Assembly (NCBI GenBank): GCA_012103325.1
Contig: WLWY01000010.1
Location: forward strand, 1 to 64,000
Direction of reading: 5' to 3'
Length of the DNA stretch: 64,000 bases
From: Alphaproteobacteria bacterium
Lineage (GTDB): Bacteria; Pseudomonadota; Alphaproteobacteria; UBA8366; GCA-2717185
This document shows positions 8,115-16,598 of the stretch, piece by piece. The first letter of the stretch is position 1. Every line of letters starts with the position of its first letter. A model generated the notes under the pieces. It was not told the origin of the DNA, did not search any database, and worked only from the letters and a program-made list of their open reading frames with translations. The translations under genes were made by a program, and so were the position numbers.

Positions 8115-11100
8115 CTAGTGAAAGTCCCGGCTTGGGAACAGCACGCTGCCCTGGTTGCGCGGATGACGGAAGCCGGATTTCGGCGGCGGCGCCGGACGCG
8201 GGCCATTCACGTCAATGGCCTGCGGCTCCGCCAGACTGTCGAGCAACGGCGAACAGTTTTCCAGCCGGTCGGCGATAAGATGAGTCACGATGCCTTCGCG
8301 CTGAAGCCGACCCGTGACCTTGAGCAGCCGCGCGGTCAGCACGATGCGGCGATACTTCTCGAAAATTTTCGGCCAGACGATGACGTTGGCGACGCCGGTC
8401 TCGTCCTCCAGCGTGGCGAAAATGACGCCCTTGGCGGTGCCGGGACGCTGCCGCGCCAGAACCAGACCGGCGACCGTGACCCAGGCATTGTTGTCCGTAA
8501 CGATCAACGCATCGGCGGGTGTCGTGCCGTCGAACCCATCGCGCAGCAACGCCATCGGATGGCATCGCAGCGACAACCGCAGCGCCGCGTAATCCGCCAT
8601 CACCGCTTCGCCGGGTGTCATATCCGGAAGCGTAACCAGCGCCTCCGCCCCCCAGCCATCGTCGCCAGCCGCTTCGAACAGCGGCAGCGGCTTGGCGTTC
8701 CCATTTGAATTCGCGGCCACAAAGCGGCGTGACGCCCACAGCCCCTCGCGGCGCGACAATCCCATCGAGACGAAAGCGTCGGCGCGGGCCAGCTTTTCCA
8801 GCGCCGCGCCATCCAGCCCCGCACGCCGCCAGATCGCCGCCGGATCGGCATAACCATTGTTTCGCGCGGCGATCACCCATTCCCCATCGGGTTCCTTGAA
8901 ACCGCGGATTTGCCGCAGGCCGAGACGCAGCGCGTAGGCGCCCTCTCCATCCTCGTCGAGTTCAAGCGTGCAATCCCAGTCGGACAGGTTCACGTCCGGC
9001 GGCCGCACCGTCACGCCATGATCGCGCGCATCGCGCACGAGTTGCGCCGGCGCGTAGAACCCCATCGGCTGGCTGTTCAGCAGCGCACAGGCGAAGACGG
9101 CCGGGTAGTGGCATTTCATCCAGGCCGAGACGTAGACCAGCAGCGCGAAGCTCGCCGCGTGGCTTTCCGGGAACCCGTAATCGCCGAATCCTTCGATCTG
9201 CCGGAAACAGCGCTCGGCGAAGTCTTCGTCGTAGCCGCGCTCGAGCATCCCGTTGATCATCTTTTCCCGGAAGGTGTGGATCGTGCCGGTATGACGGAAG
9301 GTGGCCATGGCGCGGCGCAGCCGGTCCGCCTCCGATGGCGTGAACCCGGCACCGACGATGGCGACCCGCATCGCCTGTTCCTGAAATAGCGGCACGCCGA
9401 GGGTCTTGTGCAGCACACCGCGCAGATCCTCGGAAGGATACGCGACCGTTTCCTCGCCGTTCCGCCGGCGCAGATAAGGATGCACCATGTCGCCCTGGAT
9501 CGGGCCCGGCCGGACAATCGCCACCTCGATCACCAGGTCGTAGAAGTCGCGCGGCTTCATGCGCGGCAGGAAAGCCATCTGCGCCCGGCTTTCGACCTGG
9601 AAGACCCCAATCGAGTCGCCTTTGCACAGCATGTCGTAGACATGCGCATCCTCCTGCGGAATGGTCGCAAGGTCGTAGGAGAGGCCGTAACGGCTGCGGA
9701 TCAGATCGAAGCCCTTGCGGATGCAGGTCAGCATGCCAAGCGCCAGCACGTCGATTTTCAGCATGCCGAGCGCGTCCAGATCGTCCTTGTTCCATTCGAT
9801 CACCGTACGGTCTTCCATCGCGGCGTTCTCGATCGGCGTCAGTTCGTCGAGCCGCCCCCGGGTGATGACGAAACCGCCGACATGCTGCGACAAGTGGCGC
9901 GGGAACCCCATAAGCTGACGCGTCAGTTCGAGCGCCATGCGGATGCGCCGGTCGGCCGGATCGAGGCCGACCTCGCGTACGGCACTGCGCGAGCGGTAGC
10001 TGATGACCGTCGCCGCAAGGCCGGCGCGGTCGCGGCCGTACTTCTCATAGATGTACTGGATGACTTCTTCGCGCCGCTCATGCTCGAAATCGACATCGAT
10101 ATCCGGCGGCTCGTCGCGTTCGGCGGAAACGAAGCGCTCGAACAAAAGGTCAAGCTTGGACGGATCGACAGCCGTGATGCCGAGGCAATAGCAGACCGCC
10201 GAATTCGCCGCCGAGCCCCGCCCCTGGCACAGGATCTCCTTCTCGCGGGCAAAGCGGACGAGGTCGTAAACGGTCAAAAAATAAGGCGCATAGCTCAGCT
10301 CCGCGATCAGCGACAGCTCATGCTCGATCATCTTCCGCACTTCCGCTGTCGGACCGCCAGGATAGCGTCTCTTCGCTCCTTGCCAGGTCAGGCGTTCGAG
10401 CTGCTGTTGCGGTGGCACGCCGTCCGCGGTGATTTCATCCGGGTATTCGTAGCGCAACTCATCCAGCGAAAAAGTACAGCGGTCCGCAATTTCCAGCGTC
10501 CGGGCCAGCGCCGGCTCGTACCCCCGGAACAGACGCGCCATATCCGCTGCCGATTTCAGATGGCGTTCCGCGTTCGACTCAAGCCGCCATCCTGCTTCGT
10601 CGATGATGCATTTCTCGCGGATACAGGTCACGACATCGAGCAAAGGCCCCCGCGACCGGCTGTGCATGAGCACATCGTTGGTTGCGACCAGCGGTATTTC
10701 CAAACGCTCGGCCAGACCCGCCCGGCGGGCCAGCCGCCGCCGGTCGTCTCCGCGGCACAGATGATGCGCTGCCAGATAGATCGCACCCGGAAACGCGGAC
10801 CGCAATTCACCGACCTGTGCATCGAATGCCTTGTCCGCTTCGTCGGAAGACACGGCAACGAAGATCATTCCTTTGCCATAAGCCAAGACATCCTCGCGAT
10901 ACAGGATGCATTCCCCCTTGGGTGCGCGGCGGCGGCCGACCGTGATGAGCCGCGACAATCGCCCATAAGCCGCCCGGTCGACCGGATAGGCGAGCAGGCT
11001 CGCCCCGTCCGCCAGATCGAGTCGCGCCCCGACGATAAACCCGATACCCGCTTCCTTGGCCCCAACATGTGCCCGGACCACCCCGGCAAGGCTGTTGCGG

Positions 11101-11222
11101 TCGGTCACCGCAATCGCCGGATGACCCAGCGCGGCGGCCTGCAACGCCAACTCATCCGGGTGCGATGCCCCGCGCAGGAAGCTGAAATTGGTCGTGGCTT
11201 GAAGCTCTACATAACGGGTCAC
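8115..11222 (-). CDS. dnaE2: error-prone DNA polymerase III alpha-like subunit (DnaE2/ImuC)
   Basis: This 1035-aa C-family polymerase carries out translesion synthesis together with ImuA and ImuB. The PHP domain is at the N-terminus (YVELQATTNFSFLRGASHPDEL). The polymerase core includes the catalytic aspartates in PDIDVDFEHERREEVIQYI and the GRGSAANSAVCYCLGIT segment, and an OB-fold region lies near the C-terminus (VTVAGLVLARQRPGTAKGV). The GTG start at 11222 overlaps the imuB stop (GTGA), implying translational coupling. In-frame codons further upstream lie inside imuB. It closes the SOS cassette whose LexA site is at 13445-13459. Confidence 0.95.
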   Translation of the reverse strand: MTRYVELQATTNFSFLRGASHPDELALQAAALGHPAIAVTDRNSLAGVVRAHVGAKEAGIGFIVGARLDLADGASLLAYPVDRAAYGRLSRLITVGRRRAPKGECILYREDVLAYGKGMIFVAVSSDEADKAFDAQVGELRSAFPGAIYLAAHHLCRGDDRRRLARRAGLAERLEIPLVATNDVLMHSRSRGPLLDVVTCIREKCIIDEAGWRLESNAERHLKSAADMARLFRGYEPALARTLEIADRCTFSLDELRYEYPDEITADGVPPQQQLERLTWQGAKRRYPGGPTAEVRKMIEHELSLIAELSYAPYFLTVYDLVRFAREKEILCQGRGSAANSAVCYCLGITAVDPSKLDLLFERFVSAERDEPPDIDVDFEHERREEVIQYIYEKYGRDRAGLAATVISYRSRSAVREVGLDPADRRIRMALELTRQLMGFPRHLSQHVGGFVITRGRLDELTPIENAAMEDRTVIEWNKDDLDALGMLKIDVLALGMLTCIRKGFDLIRSRYGLSYDLATIPQEDAHVYDMLCKGDSIGVFQVESRAQMAFLPRMKPRDFYDLVIEVAIVRPGPIQGDMVHPYLRRRNGEETVAYPSEDLRGVLHKTLGVPLFQEQAMRVAIVGAGFTPSEADRLRRAMATFRHTGTIHTFREKMINGMLERGYDEDFAERCFRQIEGFGDYGFPESHAASFALLVYVSAWMKCHYPAVFACALLNSQPMGFYAPAQLVRDARDHGVTVRPPDVNLSDWDCTLELDEDGEGAYALRLGLRQIRGFKEPDGEWVIAARNNGYADPAAIWRRAGLDGAALEKLARADAFVSMGLSRREGLWASRRFVAANSNGNAKPLPLFEAAGDDGWGAEALVTLPDMTPGEAVMADYAALRLSLRCHPMALLRDGFDGTTPADALIVTDNNAWVTVAGLVLARQRPGTAKGVIFATLEDETGVANVIVWPKIFEKYRRIVLTARLLKVTGRLQREGIVTHLIADRLENCSPLLDSLAEPQAIDVNGPRPAPPPKSGFRHPRNQGSVLFPSRDFH

Positions 11223-12775
11223 GCGAACAGACCGTGCAGGAACCATTCGACGGGGTGATCCGGGCGCGGCAAGCCGTGCCGATAGATCCAGAAATGGCGG
11301 CCTGCCCCGTCTTCGACTCGCCAGTAGTCCCGAGTCCTCGCCGCCGCCTTGCGCACCCACCATTCCGGCGCGATCCGCTCCGGTCCTTCGGCAAGACGGA
11401 CGCTATGATCGGTACGCCGCCAGCGGAACCGGATGGGCGGCGTGTCCGGCTCCGTATCGGATACAATTTCGATCCGTTCCGGCTGTTTCAGAAGATGCAG
11501 AGGGCGCGGCGGCAAAGATGCATCGGGCGACCAGGTAAAATCCATGGCGTCGGCAAGCGCCGGCCTGGGACGTACTGCGCGTTCCGGCACGTAGCTGGCA
11601 ACCGCCGTAAGGCGCGCCACCCGATCGAATCCGATCCGATTGCCCAACCGGTCGACCAAGGGCGCCAGAATATCCCCGCGGAAGGACTCACCGCCATTCA
11701 CCGGTGCACGTGTGGCAGCCGGCAGAAGCACTGCCGTCGGGGCAAGCGGTTCGGTCACCGATGCCGTCAATGTCATCACTTCGATTCCGAAGCCTGCATC
11801 GAAACTGCCCAGACGGCCGCCGAACAGCCGCGCCAGCCGGCCCGGATCCCGGGCGGGGCGAGCGGCGCCGACCTGGATTTCGAAGGTTTCACCATCGACA
11901 CGGTACAGGGTCAAAACAAGCGTCCGGCCACCCCGCCCCGCTTTTGCCAACAGCCGGCACAAATCATCCAACAGGTGGCGCAGGCCGCGTTCGATATCGG
12001 CCATCAGAGCAATCGGCTCCGCGAAGGCAAGCCGGGCGTGAAACGGCGTAACCGGCTTCCGGGGCGATATCGGCTCCGAAACCGCACCGGAGGCTTGATC
12101 GAGCCGCTCTCCGACAGTACGACCGAACCGCGCGGTCAGTGGCGCGCGGGGCATATTGCGCAGCTGTTCGATCACCCGGATACCGACTCGGGCCAGCCCA
12201 CCAACCGTTCCCGGATCGAGGCGCAATGCCGCGACCGGAAGACGAGCCAACGCCTCCCGTATGCCGCCGAAGGGCACGACAGTGCCATTTTCGCCAAATC
12301 GCGCCATAGCCCAGGCCGCGCCCGGCGTGTCGGCCATCGCCGCCCGCGCAGAGAAGCCAAGCGCTTCAAGACGGTGAACCAGATCGGCGCACAGCGCCGC
12401 CTCACCGCCAAACAAATGGTCGCAGCCGGTCGTATCGAGGAAAATACCGTCCCGCCCTTCCGCCGCCGCCCATGGCGTGTAGCGCCCGCACCAGGCTGTC
12501 AGCCGGTCGAGTAAAGCCGCGTCGGCGACCGGGTCAGCCAGGGCCACATCCACCGCCGGAAATATCGCCCGCGCATCGGTCAGCACCATTCCTGGCGTGA
12601 GGCTCGCCATTTCGGCCCGGTGTTCGAGTGCCGTGACCAGAAATCGCCCGCCCGTCTCGGTCACCGTAATGAGGGGAGGACGCTGGTCCGGATCTTTTCC
12701 GTTCTTACGAGACCGCCGCCGCAACCGGTCGGTCGGCAGGCGCGGCAACCACAGCGAAATCACCCGTCTCTTCAT
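11219..12775 (-). CDS. imuB: ImuB, catalytically inactive Y-family polymerase-like mutagenesis protein
   Basis: The 518-aa protein starts MKRRVISLWLPRLPTDRLRR, the standard ImuB opening, which lacks the metal-binding acidic residues of active Y-family polymerases. In characterised systems ImuB binds the beta clamp and recruits DnaE2 and ImuA for damage-induced mutagenesis. Fingers- and little-finger-like regions are recognisable (AEGRDGIFLDTTGCDHLFGG at ~110-130, LTARFGRTVGERL at ~210). A clear QLxLF-type clamp motif was not identified by eye. The gene overlaps imuA by 71 bp and dnaE2 by 4 bp. Confidence 0.92.
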   Translation of the reverse strand: MKRRVISLWLPRLPTDRLRRRSRKNGKDPDQRPPLITVTETGGRFLVTALEHRAEMASLTPGMVLTDARAIFPAVDVALADPVADAALLDRLTAWCGRYTPWAAAEGRDGIFLDTTGCDHLFGGEAALCADLVHRLEALGFSARAAMADTPGAAWAMARFGENGTVVPFGGIREALARLPVAALRLDPGTVGGLARVGIRVIEQLRNMPRAPLTARFGRTVGERLDQASGAVSEPISPRKPVTPFHARLAFAEPIALMADIERGLRHLLDDLCRLLAKAGRGGRTLVLTLYRVDGETFEIQVGAARPARDPGRLARLFGGRLGSFDAGFGIEVMTLTASVTEPLAPTAVLLPAATRAPVNGGESFRGDILAPLVDRLGNRIGFDRVARLTAVASYVPERAVRPRPALADAMDFTWSPDASLPPRPLHLLKQPERIEIVSDTEPDTPPIRFRWRRTDHSVRLAEGPERIAPEWWVRKAAARTRDYWRVEDGAGRHFWIYRHGLPRPDHPVEWFLHGLFA

Positions 12776-13418
12776 TTCGTTCCACCATCCAATACAGCCC
12801 CTGAGCGCCTCCTCGGCAGCGTTCCAATGCGATTTTCCAGCGCGGGCGCGTAACGTCGCCAGCCGGTGCGGGGTCGACCCGCCAACGGCTCTCCAGCGCG
12901 CTTGCGGTGAAACGCCCCGCCCCGTCTGGATTCAGAACGATGCCCAGTACCTGGCCCGCCTCCGCGGCAAGCTGCAGACGACGGCTCGCCGTCAGGCCAA
13001 CAGTACCGGGCGGCTCACCGATGACGGCGGCAAGCACGGGCGTCCGCAACCCTTCTTCCATCGCCCACAACAAATCGGTCCGTCCCTGGCAATGGACGAC
13101 GATGACGCGTGCCGGATGCAGCCCGAAAACCTCGAGACCCGGGCCATAAAGATCAGCGCGGGCATCCGCATCGACGCACCATAACACCGGCCCCTCGAGC
13201 CGCCCCGCGACCATTGCCGCAAAGCCGCCGGCGGCGGCACCGGTCGCCTCGTGCACCGCCCCCCGGGCAAGGCCGCCTTCCGGCAAGGCCGCATCCAAAA
13301 CGGGCAGTCCAAGCGAAACCGCCCCGCCTCTGTCGACGTTGCCCTGCTCGATCGCGGCGATCCGCGCGCGCAACTCCGCGACCACCGCGCCGCGGCGCAC
13401 AATCTGCTCCGACCCCAT
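12705..13418 (-). CDS. imuA: ImuA, RecA-like mutagenesis accessory protein
   Basis: The 237-aa protein is the first gene of the imuA-imuB-dnaE2 operon. LPVLDAALPEGGLARGAVHEATG (~42-62) is the ImuA hallmark and corresponds to a degenerate RecA/SulA-like nucleotide-binding region. VIVVHCQGRTDLLWAMEEGLR (~108-130) follows. ImuA works with ImuB in translesion synthesis by DnaE2 and interacts with RecA in some species. The ATG at 13418 lies ~27 bp downstream of an SOS box, so LexA control is expected. Its last 71 bases overlap imuB in another frame. Confidence 0.92.
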   Translation of the reverse strand: MGSEQIVRRGAVVAELRARIAAIEQGNVDRGGAVSLGLPVLDAALPEGGLARGAVHEATGAAAGGFAAMVAGRLEGPVLWCVDADARADLYGPGLEVFGLHPARVIVVHCQGRTDLLWAMEEGLRTPVLAAVIGEPPGTVGLTASRRLQLAAEAGQVLGIVLNPDGAGRFTASALESRWRVDPAPAGDVTRPRWKIALERCRGGAQGLYWMVERNEETGDFAVVAAPADRPVAAAVS

Positions 13419-13444
13419 CGATATTACGCATCATCATCCATAAT

Positions 13445-13459
13445 GTTCTTATTTTGTTC
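13445..13459. promoter_or_regulatory. LexA (SOS) box, GTTC-N7-GTTC
   Basis: GTTCTTATTTTGTTC is an exact match to the alphaproteobacterial LexA operator. It lies 27 bp upstream of the imuA start in the imuA/hemN divergent spacer. The position and the nature of the operon make SOS induction very likely. Confidence 0.9.
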
Positions 13460-13504
13460 TAATTTCTTTCTAAGAGTCAAGATCCCAACAAACCATGGTG
13501 CCGA

Positions 13505-13518
13505 TTGACGTAAATCAA
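13505..13518. promoter_or_regulatory. FNR/FixK-type box upstream of hemN
   Basis: TTGACGTAAATCAA fits TTGAY-N4-RTCAA without mismatch. Its centre lies 41-42 bp upstream of the ATG at 13553, exactly a class II activator distance if transcription begins at that ATG. It argues that the in-frame GTG at 13520 is not the start. Anaerobic activation of hemN by FNR-like proteins is well known in alphaproteobacteria. Confidence 0.85.
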
Positions 13519-13552
13519 GGTGTCTCGAGGCAAAACGGAACAGTATCCCCGC

Positions 13553-14896
13553 ATGCATCCTGACCTGCTTGCGCGGTACGATCGGCCGGTACCGCGTTAT
13601 ACGAGCTACCCCACAGCGCCACATTTCACCGCTGATGTCGACGGCGCCACCTACCGCCGCTGGCTCGGCAAAACAGCACCCGGTACCCGCACTTCGCTCT
13701 ATCTCCACATCCCTTTCTGTCACGAGATGTGCTGGTATTGCGGCTGCAACACGCGGGTCGTAAGACGACCTGAGCCCATTGCCAGTTATGTGCAAGTGTT
13801 GATCGCGGAAATCGATGCCGTCGCCGATGCGCTGCCCACGCGACTGCCGGTTAGACATATCCATTTTGGCGGCGGTTCGCCCAATACCCTCGCGCCATCC
13901 GACCTGACCCGGCTGATCAATCATCTGCGCGACAGGTTCGACATCGATACGAACGCCGAAATCGCCGTGGAGATCGACCCGCGTACGACGACGGAGGCCT
14001 TTATCCAGGCCTGCGCCGCAGCTGGGGTCACCCGGGCCAGCATCGGCGTGCAGGATCTGAATGCAGACGTTCAACAGGCCGTCAACCGCATCCAACCCTA
14101 CGACAAGATCGCCCGTGTCGTCGCGGCGCTGAACGATGCAGGGGTCGATGACATCAATGTGGATCTGATGTACGGCCTGCCCCACCAGACCGAAACCAAG
14201 GTTTCCAACACAATCGACAAAACGCTTCGGCTCGCGCCCGACCGGGTTGCCCTGTTCGGCTACGCGCATGTCCCCTGGATGAAGAAACATATGCGCCTGA
14301 TCGGCGAAAGCGCCTTGCCGGACGGGTCGCAGCGCTGGCGTCAATTCGAGACCGCCGCCAACCGGCTGCGCGAGACCGGCTATATCCCTGTCGGCATGGA
14401 CCACTTCGCCCGCCCCGGAACGGCACTCGCCACGGCCGCCGAGGCCGGGCGGCTGCACCGCAATTTCCAGGGCTACACGATCGACAACGCCGCCGCCCTG
14501 CTCGGCTTCGGTGCCTCCGCAATCGGTGCCCTCCCCCAGGGTTATGTGCAGAACGACCCCGACGTCCCGCGCTGGCATGCAGCGGTGGTGGAACAGGGTT
14601 TAGCCACCATACGGGGCCGCGCCCTGACCGATGACGACCGCGAACGGCGCGCGATCATCGAAAGACTAATGTGCGACATGGAAGTCGACCTGGACGAGGT
14701 CGCGACCGCACACAGCTATAAGCCGGAGCTCAACGCGCTGAGCGGCATGGTCCGCGACGGGCTGGTCGAGATCCGCGGCCACACTATCCGCATGACCTCC
14801 ATGGGCCAGCCGCTGGTCCGCATGGCAGCCGCGGCGTTCGACCGATATTTGGACCGAACGGGCGACGCCGCGCCACGTCATGCCCGCGCGGTATAG
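13553..14896 (+). CDS. hemN: oxygen-independent coproporphyrinogen III oxidase
   Basis: This 447-aa radical-SAM enzyme decarboxylates coproporphyrinogen III to protoporphyrinogen IX without oxygen. The start MHPDLLARYDRPVPRYTSYP matches HemN openings. The 4Fe-4S motif is Cys56-x3-Cys60-x2-Cys63, with Cys65 following (FCHEMCWYCGC). HFGGGSPNTL and EIDPRTT are further HemN segments. A GTG 33 bp upstream (13520) is in frame but directly abuts the FNR box, so the ATG at 13553 is preferred. If the box acts at -41.5 the mRNA would be nearly leaderless. Confidence 0.93.
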   Translation: MHPDLLARYDRPVPRYTSYPTAPHFTADVDGATYRRWLGKTAPGTRTSLYLHIPFCHEMCWYCGCNTRVVRRPEPIASYVQVLIAEIDAVADALPTRLPVRHIHFGGGSPNTLAPSDLTRLINHLRDRFDIDTNAEIAVEIDPRTTTEAFIQACAAAGVTRASIGVQDLNADVQQAVNRIQPYDKIARVVAALNDAGVDDINVDLMYGLPHQTETKVSNTIDKTLRLAPDRVALFGYAHVPWMKKHMRLIGESALPDGSQRWRQFETAANRLRETGYIPVGMDHFARPGTALATAAEAGRLHRNFQGYTIDNAAALLGFGASAIGALPQGYVQNDPDVPRWHAAVVEQGLATIRGRALTDDDRERRAIIERLMCDMEVDLDEVATAHSYKPELNALSGMVRDGLVEIRGHTIRMTSMGQPLVRMAAAAFDRYLDRTGDAAPRHARAV

Positions 14897-14962
14897 AGCA
14901 CTGGAAACCCGGACGCCGCAGCCCTAAACTCGGTCTGTAACTTTATGTGAAACCGGTTTTCA

Positions 14963-15280
14963 ATGCCCGATAGCAAAGCAAAATTTTCCGTCGGCGAGTT
15001 GGTGCATCATCTGCTGTTCGATTACCGCGGGGTGATCTTCGACGTCGATGCGGAATTCCAGGGGTCGGATGAATGGTATGCACAGATGGCCCGCTCGAAG
15101 CCGCCACGCGACGAGCCCTGGTATCACGTGCTGGTCCATAACGCGACGCACACCACTTATGTCGCCGAACAGAACCTGGATTCCGATCACAGCGGCGAAG
15201 CGATCCGCCACCCGTTGATCGAGGAACTGTTCGATGGATTCGAGAACGATCATTACGTGATCCGCCGCCGCGCAAACTAA
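14963..15280 (+). CDS. hspQ: heat shock protein HspQ
   Basis: The 105-aa protein matches HspQ (YccV family), known in E. coli to bind hemimethylated DNA and to act as a specificity factor for Lon protease. Family features are KFSVGELVHHLLFDYRGVIFDVD at the N-terminus, EWYAQMARSKPPRDEPWYHVLV and THTTYVAEQNL in the middle. No clear Shine-Dalgarno sequence precedes the ATG. Instead an imperfect palindrome, TGAAACCGGTTTTCA at 14948-14962, abuts it and could be an operator or leader structure. The gene stands between hemN and pyrE on the same strand. Confidence 0.93.
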   Translation: MPDSKAKFSVGELVHHLLFDYRGVIFDVDAEFQGSDEWYAQMARSKPPRDEPWYHVLVHNATHTTYVAEQNLDSDHSGEAIRHPLIEELFDGFENDHYVIRRRAN

Positions 15281-15374
15281 AATCGAAATTAAATACGATT
15301 GACCGCAACGGGTCCTTGCAGCACGCCGGGTCCATCCCGTAAACAAGAACACTTGCAAACAAAAGAGGTTCGAG

Positions 15375-16040
15375 ATGGCCGCCGATCCCGCGCGCATCAC
15401 CGCCCGAATTCTGATTGAAACCGAATCCGTCCTGTTCCGCCCGGAAGACCCGTTCGAACTGACCAGCGGCCGCACCAGCCCGGTCTATATCGACTGCCGC
15501 CGCCTAATCTCCTTTCCGCGCGCCCGGGCCAAGCTGATGGATATGGGTGCCGAACTGATCGAGGAAGCGATCGGCTTCGAGTCGATCGACATCGTCGCCG
15601 GCGGCGAGACCGCGGGCATCCCCTTTGCCGCCTGGATCGCCGACCGACTGATGCTCCCCATGGCCTACGTCCGAAAAAAACCCAAGGGTTTCGGACGCGG
15701 CTCGCGGATCGAAGGGCAGATGATTTCCGGCGACCGCGTGCTGCTGGTCGAAGATCTGACAACCGACGGCGGCAGCAAGATCAGCTTCGTCGAAGGCATC
15801 CGCGACGCCGGCGGCGAGTGCGCACATACCTTCGTGATCTTCCATTACGGGATTTTCCCGAAGGGCATCGCCGAGCTGGAATCGAACGGCATCAAGCTGC
15901 ACGCGCTGGCGACCTGGTGGGACGTGGTCGAGTGCGCCGAGGAAGAAGGCTATTTCAATGCCGACGCGCTGGCCGCGGTGCGCGAGTTCCTGAACGACCC
16001 GCACAGCTGGCAGGAAGCCCATCCGGCGAAGGCGAAATGA
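15375..16040 (+). CDS. pyrE: orotate phosphoribosyltransferase
   Basis: The 221-aa enzyme transfers ribose-5-phosphate from PRPP to orotate, the fifth step of pyrimidine synthesis. The PRPP-binding motif is VLLVEDLTTDGGS (122-134). SGRTSPVYIDCR (31-42) and AYVRKKPKGFGRG (97-109) are typical OPRTase segments. Start ATG 15375 is preceded by AGAGG. The nearest upstream gene is hspQ, 94 bp away, and it converges with the TlpA-like gene. Confidence 0.94.
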   Translation: MAADPARITARILIETESVLFRPEDPFELTSGRTSPVYIDCRRLISFPRARAKLMDMGAELIEEAIGFESIDIVAGGETAGIPFAAWIADRLMLPMAYVRKKPKGFGRGSRIEGQMISGDRVLLVEDLTTDGGSKISFVEGIRDAGGECAHTFVIFHYGIFPKGIAELESNGIKLHALATWWDVVECAEEEGYFNADALAAVREFLNDPHSWQEAHPAKAK

Positions 16041-16049
16041 TCGCGGACT

Positions 16050-16598
16050 CTATTCGATAATCTTGCGCAAAGCGGCGGTCACTTCGGCCGCGGTGGCATG
16101 CGTCTTTTCCGCGCCGTCCTGATGAACAAAGCTGTAGGCGGGCGTGCCATCCCGGTGGAAGATATAGACCGTCGGAATGCGGTCGACGCCGCCGAAACGG
16201 GTCTCGATCGTAGCATCGTCGGCGGCGCGCAGCACGGGAAAGTCCGGCCGCGTCGCGCTGAGAAACCGCATCATCCGCCGCTGCTTGCCCTTCTGAAAGA
16301 AATCCTCGAACAGATTGATCGCCAGGATCGCCACCTCGCTCTCGGGGAAGGCCTGGCGGACCTCGTTCAGATGCCCGAACTCCGGCCGGCAGGGCGGGCA
16401 CCAGCTGGCGAAGAACGTTACGACGACCGCCTTGCCCTCCAGCGGCTCGAGGGCGCGGCCGGTCAGCGGCGTCATCTCGGCGATGAACTGCTTGAGCGAG
16501 GCATCGAGCTGCGGCGCCTTCGCTTTGGACTGCGCCAGCGCAGGCTCCGCCATCGGCACCATCGTCAACATTAGGATCAGCCCCAGCGTTCTAATCAT
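16050..16598 (-). CDS. TlpA-like exported thioredoxin-fold protein
   Basis: The 182-aa protein has an N-terminal signal peptide ending ...PALA before Gln23 and a thioredoxin-like domain with the redox motif Cys67-Pro-Pro-Cys70 in VVVTFFASWCPPCRPEF. It belongs to the TlpA/ResA/DsbE group, which reduces disulfides in the periplasm, for example for cytochrome maturation. The ATG at 16598 overlaps the end of the CoA-transferase gene by 8 bp, so the two are co-transcribed. No cytochrome genes are near, and the partner is unknown. Confidence 0.85.
   Translation of the reverse strand: MIRTLGLILMLTMVPMAEPALAQSKAKAPQLDASLKQFIAEMTPLTGRALEPLEGKAVVVTFFASWCPPCRPEFGHLNEVRQAFPESEVAILAINLFEDFFQKGKQRRMMRFLSATRPDFPVLRAADDATIETRFGGVDRIPTVYIFHRDGTPAYSFVHQDGAEKTHATAAEVTAALRKIIE

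Noticed and set aside
9408..11258. 616-codon open frame on the plus strand opposite dnaE2 and imuB
   Set aside because: High GC content makes long antisense frames common. It has no family resemblance, is rich in Arg, Asp and His as shadow frames are, and contradicts well-supported minus-strand genes.
13520..13552. GTG at 13520 as hemN start
   Set aside because: It lies one base after the FNR box, leaving no room for the promoter, and the ATG at 13553 fits the HemN family N-terminus.
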